A stretch of DNA of 64,000 nt from Pseudomonas wenzhouensis (GCF_021029445.1 NZ_CP072610.1:1426001-1490000); one strand, 5' to 3'; shown: positions 39,608 to 47,866, counted from the stretch's first letter. Notes: generated by a model not told the origin, from the letters alone. Made by a program: numbers and translations.

Positions 39608-39690
39608 AACCTGAGGAAACTGTTGCAGGGCTGTCAGCGCCCGGCCGTTATTGCACCATGGCGGCTTGTCTGATCCATGGAGATGCCACG

Positions 39691-40836
39691 ATGCCGCGCC
39701 TGAAACCTCTCGCAGCCCTTGGTCTGATCGCCCTGTTCGGTTATCAGCACAGCTTCGCCGAAGACCGCCAGTTGACCTCCGAGTTGGGGCCGGTGACTCT
39801 GCAAACCATCGCCGACGGGCTGACCAGCCCCTGGGCCGTGGCCTTTTTGCCGGATGCTCAGGGCTATCTGGTGACCGAGCGCCCGGGCACGTTGCGCCGG
39901 GTGAGTGCCGATGGCCAGGTCTCCGCGCCAATAAGCGGCGTGCCTGAGGTTTTCGCCGTGGGGCAGGGCGGCCTGCTCGATATCGCGCTGTCGCCGGATT
40001 TCGCCGAGGATCGTCTGGTCTATCTGTCCTACTCCGAAGAGGGCGACGGCGGCGCCGGGACGGCAGTCGGGCGCGGCAAACTGTCGGCCGATACCACGGC
40101 GCTGGAGGATTTCGAGGTGATCTTCCGTCAGCAGCCCAAGTTGTCCAGTGGTACGCACTTCGGTTCGCGCCTGGTGTTCGACCGCGAGGGCCACCTGTTC
40201 ATCGCCCTGGGCGACAACAACAACCGACCCACAGCGCAGGATCTCGACAAGCTACAGGGCAAGGTGGTGCGCATCTTCCCGGACGGGCGCATCCCCGAGG
40301 ACAATCCCTTTATCAGCCGCGACGGTGCGCGCGAGGAAATCTGGTCCTACGGCCATCGCAACCAGCAGGGTGCGGCGCTCAATCCCTGGAGCGGCCGTTT
40401 GTGGACTCACGAGCATGGCCCTCGCGGTGGCGATGAAATCAACATTCCCGAAGCCGGCAAGAACTATGGCTGGCCGCTGGCCACGCATGGCGTCAACTAC
40501 TCGATGCTGGCCATCCCCGAGGCCAAGGGTAAAACGCTCGAAGGCACCGAGGCGCCTTATCACGTCTGGGAGAGGTCACCGGCCATCAGCGGCATGGCGT
40601 TCTATGATGGCGAGCGTTTCCCGGCCTGGCAGCACAACCTGTTCATTGGCGCGCTGGCCGGCCAGGCGCTGATTCGCCTGCAGCTCGATGGCGACAAGAT
40701 CGTGCATGAGGAGCGTTTGCTGGAATCACTCCGGGCGCGCATCCGCGATGTGCGGCAAGGGCCGGACGGTTATCTTTACGTGCTGACGGAGACGCCGAAA
40801 GGGCAGTTGCTGCGTCTGGGGCTGAGCAGCGAATAA
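39691..40836 (+). CDS. PQQ-dependent soluble aldose sugar dehydrogenase (YliI-like)
   Basis: 381-residue periplasmic six-bladed beta-propeller. Signal peptide (LKPLAALGLIALFGYQHSFA), then family motifs SPWAVAFLPD, YLVTERPGTLRRV, GQGGLLDIALSPDF, SSGTHFGSRLVFDREGHLF, EIWSYGHRNQQGAALNP, HEHGPRGGDEINIP and GKNYGWPLATHGVNY. These match the glucose/sorbosone dehydrogenase family, which oxidises aldoses using PQQ, with electrons going to the respiratory chain. GGAG lies 8 nt before ATG 39691; the longer frame from 39658 lacks a signal peptide at its start. Confidence 0.9.
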   Translation: MPRLKPLAALGLIALFGYQHSFAEDRQLTSELGPVTLQTIADGLTSPWAVAFLPDAQGYLVTERPGTLRRVSADGQVSAPISGVPEVFAVGQGGLLDIALSPDFAEDRLVYLSYSEEGDGGAGTAVGRGKLSADTTALEDFEVIFRQQPKLSSGTHFGSRLVFDREGHLFIALGDNNNRPTAQDLDKLQGKVVRIFPDGRIPEDNPFISRDGAREEIWSYGHRNQQGAALNPWSGRLWTHEHGPRGGDEINIPEAGKNYGWPLATHGVNYSMLAIPEAKGKTLEGTEAPYHVWERSPAISGMAFYDGERFPAWQHNLFIGALAGQALIRLQLDGDKIVHEERLLESLRARIRDVRQGPDGYLYVLTETPKGQLLRLGLSSE

Positions 40837-40850
40837 CATCTGAGGGGGCC

Positions 40851-40869
40851 GGGTGCGCATGGCGCACCC
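40851..40869. terminator. Short palindromic hairpin between convergent genes
   Basis: GGGTGCGC-ATG-GCGCACCC, 8-bp perfect stem, between the PQQ-enzyme gene and the small minus-strand gene. It belongs to the same GGGTGCGC-type palindromes found at 18978, 19228 and 24288. Confidence 0.5.
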
Positions 40870-40876
40870 GCAACGA

Positions 40877-41068
40877 TCACTTCTTGCTGATGGTGATCTG
40901 GCGAGTGCCGCCGTAAGTCTGGCCGCTGACGCCCTTGGCGATTTGCTGGATCTCACCGCCGCTCTGCAGGAAGGCTGCAATCTGCGCCTCGATGGACTCG
41001 CGGGTTTCCACGGCAGGAGCGGGCTTGCTGGCTTTGCTGGAGGAGGACTTCACGCGCAGGGTGGCCAT
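40877..41068 (-). CDS. Small conserved Pseudomonas protein, 63 aa
   Basis: 63 residues: a lysine/serine-rich N-terminus (MATLRVKSSSSKASKPAPAV), a predicted helix (RESIEAQIAAFLQSGGEIQQ) and a short basic tail (GTRQITISKK). ATG 41068 is preceded by AAAGAG at 9 nt; ATGs at 41074 and 41086 are alternatives adding 2 or 6 residues. Not recognised functionally; charge pattern would allow nucleic-acid binding, which is only a guess. Confidence 0.65.
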   Translation of the reverse strand: MATLRVKSSSSKASKPAPAVETRESIEAQIAAFLQSGGEIQQIAKGVSGQTYGGTRQITISKK

Positions 41069-41308
41069 GACCATGATCTCTTTCATATGGGCGGCCGGAC
41101 ATTATGCCTCAAACAGGCCCGCTCTGCTTGGCTAATCGCGCTGTCATCAGTGATCTGGCCGCATGCCGAGGTCTTTTCGCAGCCATTTAACCCTGGTTTC
41201 CCAGATACTTAAGGCATTTTCCGACCGGTCGTCGATTCACCCGTCAGCCGGCCCGGTGGCCTCTGAACTCGGGTAGAATGGCCGGCTGTTTTGGCGAGGT
41301 GAAACACG

Positions 41309-42151
41309 ATGGCCGTTATTGGACGGATGAATTCTTTGCAGGTGGTCAAACACACCGACTTCGGTCTGTACCTGGACGGTGGTGCCGACGGTGAAATCCT
41401 TCTGCCCAAGCGCTACATCCCCAAGGATACGCCGAGTGAGGTCGAGGACTGGCTCAATGTGTTCATCTACCTCGACAGCGAAGACAAGCTGATCGCCACT
41501 ACGCTCAAGCCGAAGATCCAGCTCGGCGAGTTCGCCAGCCTCAAGGTGGTGGATATCAACCGCGTTGGCCTGTTCTTCGACTGGGGCCTGCCCAAGGATC
41601 TGTTGCTGCCGCACTCCGAAGAGAAGCGACCGCTGCAGATCGGTGATTACTGCGTGGTCTACCTCTATCTGGATAAACGCACCCGCCGCCTGACGGCCAC
41701 CGCGCGCCTGGATCGCCACCTGGACAAGGTGCCGGCCAACTACCAGGTCGGTCAGGAGGTCGATCTGCTGGTGGTCGAGCGTACCGACCTCGGTTTCAAG
41801 GCCATCATCGATGGCAAGCACTGGGGCCTGATCCACAAGAACGAGCTGTTCAAGTTCATCCGCAGCGGCATGCGTGAGAAGGGCTACATCAAAGAGCTGC
41901 GCGCCGACGGCAAGATCAGCCTGAGCCTGCAGCCTATCGGCCACGAGGCCGCCAGCGGCCTGGCCGAGCAGATCATCGAACGCCTGCGCGCCCACGGCGG
42001 CGTACTGGCCCTGGGCGACAAGAGCCCGCCCGAGCTGGTCGCCGAGCATTTCCGGGTCAGCAAGGGCAACTTCAAGAAAGCCATCGGCGGCCTCTACAAG
42101 CAGGGGTTGATCCGCATTCACGACGACCGCATCGAGCTGCTCGGCGACTGA
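41309..42151 (+). CDS. cvfB: CvfB-family S1-domain RNA-binding protein
   Basis: 280-residue cytoplasmic protein with three S1-like OB folds followed by a winged-helix domain, the CvfB/YitL architecture. Visible units: GRMNSLQVVKHTDFGLYLDG and EILLPKRYIP (first), GEFASLKVVDINRVGLFFDW (second), VGQEVDLLVVERTDLGFKAI (third), and the C-terminal helix-rich part ELVAEHFRVSKGNFKKAIGG. In Staphylococcus CvfB affects virulence; in Pseudomonas the role is unclear, presumably RNA-related. GAGGTG lies 7 nt before the ATG. The gene is followed by tRNA-Thr. Confidence 0.87.
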   Translation: MAVIGRMNSLQVVKHTDFGLYLDGGADGEILLPKRYIPKDTPSEVEDWLNVFIYLDSEDKLIATTLKPKIQLGEFASLKVVDINRVGLFFDWGLPKDLLLPHSEEKRPLQIGDYCVVYLYLDKRTRRLTATARLDRHLDKVPANYQVGQEVDLLVVERTDLGFKAIIDGKHWGLIHKNELFKFIRSGMREKGYIKELRADGKISLSLQPIGHEAASGLAEQIIERLRAHGGVLALGDKSPPELVAEHFRVSKGNFKKAIGGLYKQGLIRIHDDRIELLGD

Positions 42152-42163
42152 CGCCGCAGCGAC

Positions 42164-42192
42164 TTGAGCGCGAGCGCGGTAACTCGCATAAT
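42164..42192 (+). promoter_or_regulatory. Sigma-70 promoter for tRNA-Thr
   Basis: TTGAGC (42164-42169) and CATAAT (42187-42192) with a 17-nt spacer; transcription would begin about 7 nt before the tRNA. Confidence 0.7.
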
Positions 42193-42205
42193 GCCGGCGT
42201 TTTCC

Positions 42206-42281
42206 GCCGGTGTAGCTCAGTCGGTAGAGCAGCGCACTCGTAACGCGAAGGTCGCAGGTTCGATTCCTGTCTCCGGCACCA
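42206..42281 (+). tRNA. tRNA-Thr (anticodon CGU)
   Basis: 76-nt cloverleaf with encoded 3' CCA: acceptor GCCGGTG with tail TCCGGCACCA, D arm GCTCAGTCGGTAGAGC, anticodon loop CTCGTAA (anticodon CGT, decoding ACG), T arm with GGTTCGATTCC. It closely matches the E. coli thrW type. An intrinsic terminator starts 9 nt after it. No integrated element or duplicated tRNA end was seen next to it. Confidence 0.95.
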
Positions 42282-42289
42282 TGCATATC

Positions 42290-42315
42290 AAAGGGTCAGC
42301 TTCGGCTGACCCTTT
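42290..42315 (+). terminator. Intrinsic terminator after tRNA-Thr
   Basis: AAAGGGTCAGC-TTCG-GCTGACCCTTT, perfect 11-bp stem with UUCG loop, followed by GTCGTTTCT. Confidence 0.88.
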
Positions 42316-42399
42316 GTCGTTTCTGTTCCGAACATTCTTTCGCAGTGTTGTCGAAGCAGGTGTAATGATCCCTGATCATGACCCAGATGGGAGTCGCTC

Positions 42400-42726
42400 A
42401 TGTTCGTTCGCTCGCTCGTGTTGTTTCTGGCCACGGCATTGGCCGCTGCGGCCTTCGCCGATCAGCCGCAGACCATTCGCGTCATTCCCAAGCCGTACGT
42501 CAGCCCTGGCGCCAGTGGCAGCGTTTCGGGGTCGTCGAGCTACCAGCAGCACAACCTTTATGGCGGACAGCGTCTACCGCAGGGTACTGTGCGTCAGGAG
42601 AGCCGCTATGGCAGCCAGTCTGTCGAGTCGCGCGGTGGGATTCGGCAGAGCATCGAGTATCCGGGCGGGTTGATCATCGAGCGTCAGCCAGGCAGTGGCA
42701 GTTATCAGCAACAACGCAGCCGCTGA
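42400..42726 (+). CDS. Small exported protein of unknown function
   Basis: 108 residues with a clear signal peptide (MFVRSLVLFLATALAAAAFA, cleavage before DQPQT). The mature part is polar, rich in Ser, Gly, Gln and Arg (SGSVSGSSSYQQHN, IRQSIEYPGGLIIERQPGSG), likely unstructured and periplasmic. No known domain. The ATG lies 118 nt after the tRNA; the gene converges on a diguanylate cyclase with 4 nt between stops. Confidence 0.7.
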   Translation: MFVRSLVLFLATALAAAAFADQPQTIRVIPKPYVSPGASGSVSGSSSYQQHNLYGGQRLPQGTVRQESRYGSQSVESRGGIRQSIEYPGGLIIERQPGSGSYQQQRSR

Positions 42727-42730
42727 GACC

Positions 42731-43768
42731 TCATGACGCAGCGCCAGCCTGGTTCAGGCTGGCGGCGATCACGGCGCGGTTACGTCCTTCGCTTTTGGCT
42801 CGGTAGAGGCATTCATCGGCGCGCTGCAGCCAGCTTTCCCAATGTTCGCCGCTATGCAGAATGGCGCCGCCGATGGAGACGGTGACCGCGCCGCCCGGGC
42901 TCTGCAGTTCACTGGCGACCCTGTCCAGCAGATGCCGCGCGGCCGTGCGCAGGCCCTCTGTGTCGGTGTTGGGCAGCAAAAGCAGAAATTCTTCACCACC
43001 GAAGCGAAACAGGCGGTCTTCCTTGCGCGAGCAGCGCATGATCAGTTCGACGAAGGCCACCAGTACCTGGTCGCCGATATGATGGCCAAAGCGGTCGTTG
43101 ATCTGTTTGAAGTGATCCAGGTCCATCACCAGCAATCCGTAGCTGTCGCTGTGGCGGCGGTGGCTGGCCATGGCGATCTTCAGTTCTTCGTTCATGGCCC
43201 TGCGGTTGCGGGCGCCGGTGAGCGGATCATGCAGAACCATCTCCTGCAGACGGTCGCGCTGGTTGCGCGTGCGAAAGGCGAAAATGAAGCTGAGCACGCT
43301 TGCCATCGAGCAGGTGACCAGGAACGACACCATCTGGTAATGGCTTTCGAACACGCTGCCGGGTATCAGCAAAGCATGGCTGGTCAGGCTGCCCAGAACC
43401 AGCGAGCTGGCGAGCAAGGCCTTGCCAGGGGTGACCATGAAGAAGTTGAACAGGATCAGCGGATAGATCCAGAACAGGCCATTGACCCCCAGATTGATGA
43501 CGATCAGCGTGGCGGCGATAGAGAACACGGCTGCCAGGAAAATGCCAGGCTTGACCGTATCCCGGGTGAGCCAGGCATAGCGCACGGCAAAGAGCGTGGA
43601 CAGGACGATGATGCTGTCGGCGATGCCGACCAGGTAATTGCCTTCCAACAGACGGTAGACGGCATAGGGGGAAATGCCGATGACGCCGAACAGGCCCATC
43701 AGGGTGATGATCGACAGCTGGAAGTCATTGCGCAGGCGCTTGAGCAGGCGAGCGGTCTGGGTCGGCAT
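42731..43768 (-). CDS. Membrane diguanylate cyclase (GGDEF)
   Basis: 345-residue enzyme making cyclic di-GMP. N-terminal half has about six TM helices (LSIITLMGLFGVIGIS, ADSIIVLSTLFAVRYAW, AAVFSIAATLIVINLGV and others), a MASE-like sensory module. The GGDEF domain from about 185 has DPLTGARNRRAM, DLDHFKQINDRFGHHIGDQV, the active-site GGEEF, and the inhibitory-site RKED exactly five residues before it. So it should be active and product-inhibited. ATG 43768 (MPTQTARLLKRL) was chosen over one at 43831 because the extra segment is not conserved-looking; both ribosome sites are weak. Confidence 0.87.
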   Translation of the reverse strand: MPTQTARLLKRLRNDFQLSIITLMGLFGVIGISPYAVYRLLEGNYLVGIADSIIVLSTLFAVRYAWLTRDTVKPGIFLAAVFSIAATLIVINLGVNGLFWIYPLILFNFFMVTPGKALLASSLVLGSLTSHALLIPGSVFESHYQMVSFLVTCSMASVLSFIFAFRTRNQRDRLQEMVLHDPLTGARNRRAMNEELKIAMASHRRHSDSYGLLVMDLDHFKQINDRFGHHIGDQVLVAFVELIMRCSRKEDRLFRFGGEEFLLLLPNTDTEGLRTAARHLLDRVASELQSPGGAVTVSIGGAILHSGEHWESWLQRADECLYRAKSEGRNRAVIAASLNQAGAAS

Positions 43769-43872
43769 GGCATTACTTTTCGTTGTTGTGACGCAAGCAT
43801 GCAGAGCTTGGACTGCTAATGGCAAGCGCATTCTTGAGCAAATGGCCAGTATTTGTCGTGCTGTCTGAATGC

Positions 43873-44277
43873 TCAGTGCGCGCGCAGTGTCAACAGGTTT
43901 TTTGTGCGTTGATAGCGAGCCAGGCGTTGTTGCAATTCAACGGGTAACTGCGTGCAGGGATGAAAGCCCTGGCGTTGATAGAAGACGCTGAGATCGGGAT
44001 GACAGAACAGCCATATCGGCTGCGGATGGCTCTTCAGACTGTGTGCCAGCAGGGCGTTGGCCAGCCCCTGGCGGCGCTGCGCCGGGGCCACGAAAAGGCC
44101 GGTGAGCCACTGCCCGTCAGCGACCGGGCGCAGGCACAATGCGGCGACGATTGTGCTGCCTTGCTGGGCGACCCAGAGTTCATCGCCGGCCTGGCTGCGC
44201 ATGGACGAGCGATGCTCGCGGTAGAACTTGTCCACCAGGGGGCGCAAAGCACTGGGCAGTTGGCGGTAGGCAGGCAT
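43873..44277 (-). CDS. GNAT-family N-acetyltransferase
   Basis: About 134 residues forming a compact GNAT domain: GDELWVAQQGSTIVAALCLR, core acetyl-CoA motif LFVAPAQRRQGLANALLAH, and C-terminal FYQRQGFHPC. The start is uncertain: ATG 44277 (MPAYRQLPS) begins at the domain; ATG 44289 and GTG 44298 are upstream options and no strong ribosome site is seen. Substrate unknown. It follows the homocysteine methyltransferase on the same strand after a hairpin. Confidence 0.8.
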   Translation of the reverse strand: MPAYRQLPSALRPLVDKFYREHRSSMRSQAGDELWVAQQGSTIVAALCLRPVADGQWLTGLFVAPAQRRQGLANALLAHSLKSHPQPIWLFCHPDLSVFYQRQGFHPCTQLPVELQQRLARYQRTKNLLTLRAH

Positions 44278-44290
44278 ACTCAGGGGCATG

Positions 44291-44322
44291 CAGGGCACGC
44301 GGTCAGCGTGCCCTGAGTTTTT
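44291..44322. terminator. Hairpin between the methyltransferase and GNAT genes
   Basis: CAGGGCACGC-GGTCA-GCGTGCCCTG, perfect 10-bp stem, followed on the + strand by AG and five T. On the minus strand, where both flanking genes lie, the A-tract precedes the stem, so it would be a poor intrinsic terminator there. Confidence 0.5.
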
Positions 44323-44325
44323 CCG

Positions 44326-45225
44326 CTATTGCAGATGGCGCTTCAGCTCGGCGATATGCTCCGGGCCGATGCCGCAGCAGCCACCGAGCATGCTGGCGCC
44401 ACGCTGGCGCCAATCCCTGGCCCAGGCCAGATAGCCGGGTGGATCGAGATCTTCGCGCAGCTCATCCAGGCCATCGTTGGCTTTGGCGTCCTTGGGTTGC
44501 GGCGGGAAGGCATTGGCATAGGCGCCGAGGGTGGCGTCCACGCCCAGGCGGGCGAAGGTGTCGTGTGCCACGTCGATGGCCGCACCGATGACTTCCGGCT
44601 GGCTGCAGTTGAACAGCAGGTGCTGCACGCCGAGGCTGGCCATGGCTTCTACGGCTTCGCTCAGCGGCTCGCCGGAGCGTAGGCGCGGCGTATCGTCGAC
44701 GCCATCATCCTGCAGGGTGAAAGACACCCAGAACGGCTTGCCGTCCTGCGGCAGCAGCGCATGGGTGGCGCGCACCTCGGCGATCGAGCTCTGCGTCTCG
44801 GCCAGCCACAGGTCGACATGCGGGGCCAGGCCTTGCAGCAGCGGTGTGAGGATTTCACTGACGCGCTGCGGTTGGAACAGATCCGGCCGGTAGGAGCCGA
44901 ACAGCGGCGGCAGCGAACCGGCTACGCGAACCGGATGAGCGCTGGCATCGGCTGCCTGGCGAGCCAGGCGACCAGCGGTGTCAGCCAGGCGTTGGCCTTC
45001 GGCCGCGAAGCGCTGTTCACCGATATGAAAAGGCACCACGGCATAGCTGTTACTGGTGATGACCTGTGCACCAGCCTCGATGAACGCCGTATGAGCAGCA
45101 ATCACGGCCTCCGGTGCTTCGGTCAGTGCCAGGGCCGACCATTCCGGCTGGCGAAAGGGCGCGCCACGGCGCTGCAGTTCCCGGCCCATGCCGCCGTCGA
45201 GAATAACCAAAGGCTTGTCGTGCAT
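44326..45225 (-). CDS. mmuM: Homocysteine S-methyltransferase family protein (MmuM-like)
   Basis: 299-residue zinc-dependent methyltransferase that moves a methyl group from S-methylmethionine (or another donor) to homocysteine, giving methionine. Motifs: VILDGGMGRELQRRGAPF at the start, TSNSYAVVPFHIG, the zinc-site cysteine in LLFNCSQPEVI, and the paired cysteines in MLGGCCGIGPEHIAEL. ATG 45225 (MHDKPL) was chosen; the extension to 45261 overlaps the promoter region. It is divergent from an amino-acid-type ABC uptake system, which might supply the methyl donor (inference). Confidence 0.88.
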   Translation of the reverse strand: MHDKPLVILDGGMGRELQRRGAPFRQPEWSALALTEAPEAVIAAHTAFIEAGAQVITSNSYAVVPFHIGEQRFAAEGQRLADTAGRLARQAADASAHPVRVAGSLPPLFGSYRPDLFQPQRVSEILTPLLQGLAPHVDLWLAETQSSIAEVRATHALLPQDGKPFWVSFTLQDDGVDDTPRLRSGEPLSEAVEAMASLGVQHLLFNCSQPEVIGAAIDVAHDTFARLGVDATLGAYANAFPPQPKDAKANDGLDELREDLDPPGYLAWARDWRQRGASMLGGCCGIGPEHIAELKRHLQ

Positions 45226-45328
45226 ATGCGTTCCGCTTATATCAATATGAATAGAATTCACTTCTTGGATGCCGTTTATAACTATTTAATACGCCATCCT
45301 TTCGTCTCTCTATTGTTCAGGTATTTCA

Positions 45329-46150
45329 ATGCGTTTGCCAACCTTGCTCGGCGCCAGCCTGCTTGCCGCCACCTTCACCACTCAAGCCTTCGCGGGTGCC
45401 ATTCTCGATCGTGTGCAGTCGAAGCAGGAAATGGTCAACGTCCTGATGGAGAGCTACCCGCCGTTCTCCTTCCTCAATGAGCAGAATCAGCTCGATGGCT
45501 TCGATGTCGACGTGGCCAAGGCCGTAGCCGAAAAGCTTGGGGTCAAGGTGCGTTTCGAGACGCCGTCCTGGGACGTGATCGCGGCGGGTCGCTGGAATGG
45601 CCGTTACGACATCTGCATCTGCTCGATGACGCCGAGCAAGGCGCGCGCCGAGGTGTTCGACTTCCCGGTGGAATACTACGCCTCGCCGGCGGTGATCGTG
45701 GTCAATGCCAAGGATCAGCGCATTCAGTCGGCCAAGGATCTCAACGGCCTGAAAGTTGGCCTGACCAGTGCTTCCAGTTACGAGAGCTACCTGAACAAGA
45801 ACCTGGTGATCGAGGGTGATGAGTCGCGCAAGATCGAGTATCCGTTCGACTTCGTCCAGATTGCCCCCTATGACACCGACAACGTCGCCTTCCAGGATCT
45901 GGCTCTGGGCGCCGGTGTACGCCTGGATGCCGTGCTGACCAACCTGGTGACTGCACAGCCACGCCTGCAGCAGGATGCCCGCTTCAAGTTGGCCGGTGCG
46001 CCACTGTATGAAGAGCCGAACTCGGTGGCCATCGAGAAGGGCGATGCCGAGTGGAACGCCAAGGTGCGCGAAGTGTTCGCCGAGCTGAAAGCTGACGGCA
46101 CCCTGACGCGCCTGTCGCAGAAGTGGATCGGTGCTGATATCAGTAAATGA
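45329..46150 (+). CDS. Amino-acid-type ABC transporter substrate-binding protein
   Basis: 273-residue periplasmic protein: signal peptide (LPTLLGASLLAATFTTQAFA), SBP_bac_3 domain (MESYPPFSFLNEQNQLDGFD, VDVAKAVAEKLGVKVRF, GRYDICICSMTPSKARAEVF, LNGLKVGLTSASSYESYL). Family 3 proteins bind polar amino acids or opines. Its TGA overlaps the ATG of the permease gene. The 103-bp upstream region, shared with the methyltransferase gene, is unusually A/T-rich, consistent with divergent promoters. Ligand unknown; a sulfur amino acid such as S-methylmethionine is a testable idea. Confidence 0.87.
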   Translation: MRLPTLLGASLLAATFTTQAFAGAILDRVQSKQEMVNVLMESYPPFSFLNEQNQLDGFDVDVAKAVAEKLGVKVRFETPSWDVIAAGRWNGRYDICICSMTPSKARAEVFDFPVEYYASPAVIVVNAKDQRIQSAKDLNGLKVGLTSASSYESYLNKNLVIEGDESRKIEYPFDFVQIAPYDTDNVAFQDLALGAGVRLDAVLTNLVTAQPRLQQDARFKLAGAPLYEEPNSVAIEKGDAEWNAKVREVFAELKADGTLTRLSQKWIGADISK

Positions 46151-46968
46151 GTGATCAGCACGTTACCCAAGGCCAGACCCAGAACGGGGCTGGCTTTGGC
46201 CTGTTCGGTTTTCGTTCGCGCCTGTATCTGACCTGGCTGGCGTTGTTCGCCCTGTTCGTCGGCTTTTTCCTCAGCTTCGATCTGCAGTTCGCCATCATCG
46301 CGGAGAAGTTTCCCTATCTGGCCGGCTTCAAGCTCGGCCCGAATGGCTTCTTGCAGGGCGCGGCGCTGACGCTGTTCCTGTGCCTGTGCTCGATGGTGGT
46401 GTCGCTGCTGCTGGGCTTCGCCGCGGCGTTGGCGCGCCTGTCGAACAGCGCGGTGCTGGTGGGCGTTGCCAGCTTCTACACCTCGTTCTTCCGTGGCACG
46501 CCGTTGATGATCCAGATTCTGCTGATCTACCTCGGCCTGCCGCAGATCGGTCTGGTGCCCGGGGCGATCAGCGCCGGCATCATCGCCCTGTCGCTCAATT
46601 ACGGTGCCTACCTCAGTGAAATTTTCCGTGCCGGCATCCTCGCTGTGCCGGCCGGGCAGCGCGAGGCCGCCGTGGCCATGGGCATGCGACCGGCGCAGAT
46701 TTTCCTCTTCATCGTCCTGCCGCAGGCCATGCGCACCATCATCCCGCCCACGGCCAACCAGTTCATCTCGATGCTCAAGGACTCGTCCCTGATCTCGGTG
46801 ATGGGCGTCTGGGAGGTGATGTTCCTCGCTCAGTCCTATGGCCGCTCCAGTTATCGCTACCTGGAGATGCTGACCACTGCGGCGGTGATCTACTGGGTGC
46901 TGTCGATCATCCTCGAACTGATCCAGGCGCGCCTGGAGCGGCGCTTCTCGCGCGGTTATCAGCGCTGA
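46147..46968 (+). CDS. Amino-acid ABC transporter permease
   Basis: 273-residue His/Glu/Gln/Arg/opine-type permease (HisMQ family). Helices include YLTWLALFALFVGFFLSF, GAALTLFLCLCSMVVSLLLG and VIYWVLSIILELI. The EAA coupling loop is GQREAAVAMGMRPAQIFLF. ATGA overlap with the binding-protein gene shows coupled translation. No ATPase gene is present here, so an ATPase encoded elsewhere must serve it. The stop codon forms part of a convergent terminator hairpin. Confidence 0.88.
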   Translation: MSDQHVTQGQTQNGAGFGLFGFRSRLYLTWLALFALFVGFFLSFDLQFAIIAEKFPYLAGFKLGPNGFLQGAALTLFLCLCSMVVSLLLGFAAALARLSNSAVLVGVASFYTSFFRGTPLMIQILLIYLGLPQIGLVPGAISAGIIALSLNYGAYLSEIFRAGILAVPAGQREAAVAMGMRPAQIFLFIVLPQAMRTIIPPTANQFISMLKDSSLISVMGVWEVMFLAQSYGRSSYRYLEMLTTAAVIYWVLSIILELIQARLERRFSRGYQR

Positions 46969-46989
46969 CGCCAGCTCAGGCTGGCGTCA
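46966..46989. terminator. Convergent terminator hairpin overlapping two stop codons
   Basis: TGACGCCAGC-TCAG-GCTGGCGTCA, perfect 10-bp stem. The first three bases are the permease stop and the loop contains the minus-strand stop of the next gene. A compact shared transcript end. Confidence 0.6.
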
Positions 46990-47305
46990 GTTGGCGGCGT
47001 TCGGCGCGGATTTCCGGCAGGTCGCTGCGGCGCAGATAAACGCGCAGCGGCTCGCTGAGATTGACCCGGTCATCGATGCGCTGCTCCTGCAGCCAGGCCA
47101 GGCGCTGGCGATCCAGACGCATCAGGCCGGCGTCATCGGCCTGCCAGACATATTCGCAGGTGGGCGTGATGGTCTCGGCCGGTACATCGAGGCCGAAGCT
47201 GTCCTCTGAAAAGCGCAGCAGGTAGTGGCCGGTCTTGGCGTTGAAGCCGACGAAACCTTGCAACTGGTCGGCGGCCTGGCAGATCTGGGCGGACGTGATA
47301 CTCAT
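46976..47305 (-). CDS. Conserved hypothetical protein, 109 aa
   Basis: 109-residue soluble protein with no TM or signal. Readable segments: QICQAADQLQGFVGFNAKTG, HYLLRFSEDSFGLDVPAETI, TPTCEYVWQADDAGLMRLDR, QRIDDRVNLSEPLRVYLRRS. Pattern suggests a small alpha/beta fold; no catalytic motif recognised. Alone on its strand, tail to tail with the permease gene. Confidence 0.7.
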   Translation of the reverse strand: MSITSAQICQAADQLQGFVGFNAKTGHYLLRFSEDSFGLDVPAETITPTCEYVWQADDAGLMRLDRQRLAWLQEQRIDDRVNLSEPLRVYLRRSDLPEIRAERRQLTPA

Positions 47306-47446
47306 GGCAAACCTCGTTTCCTGTGGGGTTTGCAGGCAAGGCGAATGGTTTTGTTTATCGGCGCAGCCTAATCGCTGGTGCTGTCACCCGCGTTGTCGTG
47401 GATCAAGAAACTGCCGCGAGCGGTTTTGATGCCGTGAGCGACGCTC

Positions 47447-47854
47447 TTACACAGACGGCAGCCGTTTCAGGGCCGGCAGCACCTGATCGCGCAGAAGTGG
47501 CGCCAGGTCGTCAGGAAGGGGCAGGGAAGTATCGATCCAGCGCAGTTCCTCCAGCTCGGCAGCCGGTTGTACGGCGTGGGGCAGGGCGGCGTGAAAGATG
47601 TCTGCCTGCACCCAGGTGTCGGCCTCGTTGGCGGCGGGCGCCTGGAACTGGCCGAGTGGTTGCAGTGCGCCGGCTGGCAGTTGCAGCTCCAACTCTTCGA
47701 GCAGCTCACGCTGAAGCGCAGACAGCGCATCTTCGCCCGGCTCGCGCTTGCCGCCAGGCAGCATGAAGAAACGGGTATTGCGCTTGCGCACGAGCAGCAG
47801 GCGGCCGCGTTCGTCGAACAGGCAGGCGGCCGCGATCTGTAGGGTGTTGTTCAT
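47447..47854 (-). CDS. NUDIX hydrolase
   Basis: 135-residue pyrophosphohydrolase. The Nudix box GX5EX7REUXEE is visible in GGKREPGEDALSALQRELLE then EL, within an otherwise typical fold (AAACLFDERGRLLLVRKRNT, FFMLPGGKREPGEDA). Probably a house-cleaning enzyme of the MutT type acting on a nucleoside-diphosphate derivative; substrate not predictable. ATG 47854 was chosen; an in-frame extension to 47896 overlaps the terminator hairpin. Confidence 0.86.
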   Translation of the reverse strand: MNNTLQIAAACLFDERGRLLLVRKRNTRFFMLPGGKREPGEDALSALQRELLEELELQLPAGALQPLGQFQAPAANEADTWVQADIFHAALPHAVQPAAELEELRWIDTSLPLPDDLAPLLRDQVLPALKRLPSV

Positions 47855-47866
47855 GGGATAAGCAGC

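Noticed and set aside
42206..42281. tRNA-Thr as an integration site for a genomic island
   Set aside because: No integrase, no repeat of the tRNA 3' end was seen downstream, and neighbours look like core genes.
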